64,000 nucleotides of DNA from Natrarchaeobaculum sulfurireducens (GTDB lineage: Archaea; Halobacteriota; Halobacteria; Halobacteriales; Natrialbaceae), in NCBI RefSeq assembly GCF_003430825.1, contig NZ_CP024047.1:992001-1056000 (forward strand), written 5' to 3'. The notes under the pieces were generated by a model, which was given only the letters and a program-made list of their open reading frames with translations, did no database searches and was not told the origin of the DNA. This document shows positions 62,283 through 64,000 of the stretch, piece after piece. Every line of letters starts with the position of its first letter. Position 1 is the first letter of the stretch. A program made the position numbers and the translations under genes.

Positions 62283-62708
62283 CTATCTGACGACGATTAC
62301 GGGAATCGGCGCTCGCCGGACGACCCGTTCGGCGACGCTCCCCAACAACACTCGTGAGACGCCCTCGCGACCGTGGCTGCCGATCACGATCGCATCGAAC
62401 TCTTCATCGACAGCCGTGTCGATGATTTCCTGATCCGGCTTCCCGGAGGAGAGATGTGTCGACAGCGACCGGTCGTGCTCGTCGGCGAGCGCGGTCGCCC
62501 CCTTGAGAAGCGTCTCGCCTCGTTCACGGGCCTCCGCCTCTCCGGGTGTGTGGGTCTCTGTGCCCTCGAACGCCGCCCAGTAGCCTCCCGGCGTCGGGAC
62601 GGCGTACATGGCAGTCACGTCGGCATCTGGAAACCGCTCGAAGGCGTACTCGAGTGCCTGTTTCGACGGGAGTGAGCCATCGAACGGGACGAGGATTTGA
62701 TTGCTCAT
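62283..62708 (-). CDS. Universal stress protein
   Basis: A 141-residue USP, SNQILVPFDGSLPSKQALEYAFERFPDADVTAMYAV, ending GSHGREGVSRVLLGSVAERVVRRAPIPVIVV. ATG 62708 lies ~25 nt after TATA-like GTATTATACAGG (62731-62742). Head gene of the minus-strand USP trio. Confidence 0.92.
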   Translation of the reverse strand: MSNQILVPFDGSLPSKQALEYAFERFPDADVTAMYAVPTPGGYWAAFEGTETHTPGEAEARERGETLLKGATALADEHDRSLSTHLSSGKPDQEIIDTAVDEEFDAIVIGSHGREGVSRVLLGSVAERVVRRAPIPVIVVR

Positions 62709-62845
62709 GCGACCGGATACGTCGGGATCCTGTATAATACTAGCACCGAGTTCGAACGTACCGCGTACCGTCGTCTCGACGAGCGAACCCATCGCGCCAG
62801 TCACGACAACGGCCGACGAGGAGTCAGCGGTGGCCGGCCACAGTC

Positions 62846-63574
62846 TCAGAACGCCGTCCAGCCACCGTCGACCGGGATGTTCGCTCCCGTGATGAACGAC
62901 GCCTCCTCGGAGGCGAGAAAGGCGGCCATCGGGGCGATCTCTTCGGGCTGGCCGTGTCGATCCATCGGGGTCTTCTGTTCTAAAAAGTTGTAGAACCGTT
63001 CGTCCTCGAGGAGGTCCTCGGTCATCGGCGTCTCGACGAAGCCGGGACAGATGCTGTTGACGCGGACGCCCTGGTCTGCGTAGTCGATCGCGACCTGCTG
63101 GGTGAAGTTCACGACGCCGCCTTTCGCGGCCGAATAGGAGGCGGCCCCTTTGCCGCCGACCAGGCCGTAGATCGAGCCGAGGTTGATGATGCAGCCGTCG
63201 GATTCCTTGAGGTGGGGTAAGGCGGCCTTGGTGCCGTGCATGACACCGTCCAGGTTCGTCTCGAGCACCGTCTTCCACTCCTCGAGATCCATCTCCTCGA
63301 CGGAGGTGACCGAGGCGACGCCGGCGTTGTTCACCATGACATCGAGGCTCCCGTGTTCGTCGACGGTGTCATCGACGAGTGCCTCGACCTGATCGTACTC
63401 TCGGACGTCGCAGTGGTCGAACTGACAGCCGAGTTCGTCGGCCACTGTCGATCCCTGGTCTTCGTCTACGTCGGCGATGACGACGGTCGCACCGTCGTGG
63501 ATGAATCGGCTGGCGATTGCCGTCCCGATGCCGACGGCACCGCCGGTCACGATCGCGATCGTATCGTCGAGCAT
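62846..63574 (-). CDS. Short-chain dehydrogenase/reductase
   Basis: A 242-residue classical SDR from ATG 63574. TGGAVGIGTAIASRF (TGxxxGxG), NNAGVAS, and the catalytic Y-x3-K in ASYSAAKGGVVNF. The C-terminus DGGWTAF matches glucose 1-dehydrogenase and 3-oxoacyl-ACP reductase-like SDRs. It is transcribed away from the adjacent thiolase stub. Confidence 0.92.
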   Translation of the reverse strand: MLDDTIAIVTGGAVGIGTAIASRFIHDGATVVIADVDEDQGSTVADELGCQFDHCDVREYDQVEALVDDTVDEHGSLDVMVNNAGVASVTSVEEMDLEEWKTVLETNLDGVMHGTKAALPHLKESDGCIINLGSIYGLVGGKGAASYSAAKGGVVNFTQQVAIDYADQGVRVNSICPGFVETPMTEDLLEDERFYNFLEQKTPMDRHGQPEEIAPMAAFLASEEASFITGANIPVDGGWTAF

Positions 63575-63712
63575 TGCGCCCACCCGCTACACCGACGCCA
63601 TATAAATTCGTTCGTGTCAACGCGACAATCGACACGTCACCAGCAGTGATCGGTCAGTGCGAATACCTGTGGCTGAGGGTATTACAACCCGAGTCGTGGT
63701 AGGCCGGGGCGC

Positions 63713-63968
63713 ATGACCGTCCAGATCGCTGGCGTCGCCAGCACACCGTACGGCAACCATCCGGACTCTTCGACACGCGAGTTGTTCACCGACGCCGCCC
63801 TCGAGGCGCTCGAGGATGCGTCGATCTCGGTCGACGATATCGAAGAACTCTACGCGGGGAACTTCATCGGCGACTTCCCACGAAATCGAGCGCGGCGAAG
63901 GAGTGCTGCTCGACGCTGAATCCGACGGCGACGGCCACTGGCTCGTCACGTTCATCCCATCGACCTGA
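63713..63968 (+). pseudogene. Thiolase N-terminal stub fused out of frame to a foreign tail
   Basis: The first 55 residues (MTVQIAGVASTPYGNHPDSS...DDIEELYAGNFIGDF) are the start of a thiolase/SCP-x-type acetyltransferase, normally ~380-390 residues. After ~63877 the frame reads an Arg-rich end and stops at 63919. In the +1 frame a haloarchaeal-looking tail, HEIERGEGVLLDAESDGDGHW, runs to TGA 63966-63968. This looks like a deletion joining two genes. The catalytic Cys region of thiolase is absent. Confidence 0.6.
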
Positions 63969-64000
63969 ACGATCGGGCGACCGCACTGACCGGTGACGGC

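Noticed and set aside
1-64000. tRNA, rRNA or CRISPR array
   Set aside because: I looked in the intergenic regions for cloverleaf features, CCA-adjacent acceptor stems and regularly spaced direct repeats and found none by eye; a covariance search would be decisive.

Overview
The window looks like chromosome of a haloarchaeon, probably Natrialbaceae-like. Base composition is GC-rich, predicted proteins are very acidic, and the archaeal information-processing genes are of archaeal type (L21e, Rpo4, DUF655, KsgA, aEF-1beta, NreA). Promoters carry TATA boxes about 25-30 nt before start codons, as expected for short-leader or leaderless transcripts. Exported proteins carry Tat signals with lipoboxes. 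I see no rRNA, tRNA, CRISPR array or intact transposase. Most of the window is dense, ordinary coding sequence.

Layout. 1-4.5 kb: the C-terminal end of a sulfide:quinone reductase-like flavoprotein, a Bat-type HTH regulator, cydAB (cytochrome bd oxidase), then an AT-rich gap with a MITE-like palindrome. 4.5-11.7 kb: a sugar dehydrogenase/isomerase pair, a nitroreductase, a methionine synthase with a zinc-site-less paralogue, and a VOC protein. 11.7-16.3 kb: the minus-strand L21e-rpo4-DUF655-ksgA-mscS-hemK2 cluster. 16.4-25.8 kb: cystathionine synthase, membrane proteins, an MBL hydrolase, a TctCBA-type tripartite transporter and an MFS transporter. 26-28.4 kb: aEF-1beta, a small zinc-ribbon protein and NreA.

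28.4-52 kb is a sulfur, thiol and copper redox region. It holds CcdA, a TlpA-like protein, a His-rich SCO protein, a CoA-disulfide-reductase-like flavoprotein, DsrE-like and TusA proteins, a rhodanese-metallo-beta-lactamase fusion, a YeeE/YedE pair, a Cys-rich Bat-type regulator and an exported tandem rhodanese. A Psr/Phs-type molybdoenzyme operon follows with its chaperone and a third small Bat-type regulator. Then come a thioredoxin, a cupredoxin, a tandem universal stress protein, a TauE exporter with a tiny membrane partner, an antiporter, a Cys-containing winged-helix regulator and a thioredoxin-thioredoxin reductase pair. Eight promoters in this region share a dyad, TATTG-N11-CAAWA (with variants). 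In seven of them it lies within about 10 nt upstream of the TATA box. I read this as a sulfur/thiol regulon, possibly controlled by the winged-helix protein at 49619-50023, whose own promoter has a variant site. This is the best candidate for an undescribed system in the window.

52-64 kb: a flavin-binding-like protein, two tiny membrane proteins resembling ba3-oxidase accessory subunits, a TIM-barrel isomerase, an aldehyde dehydrogenase overlapping an extended SDR, a sulfatase, a ZIP transporter, a cluster of universal stress proteins, an SDR, and a thiolase N-terminal stub that appears to be a deletion scar.
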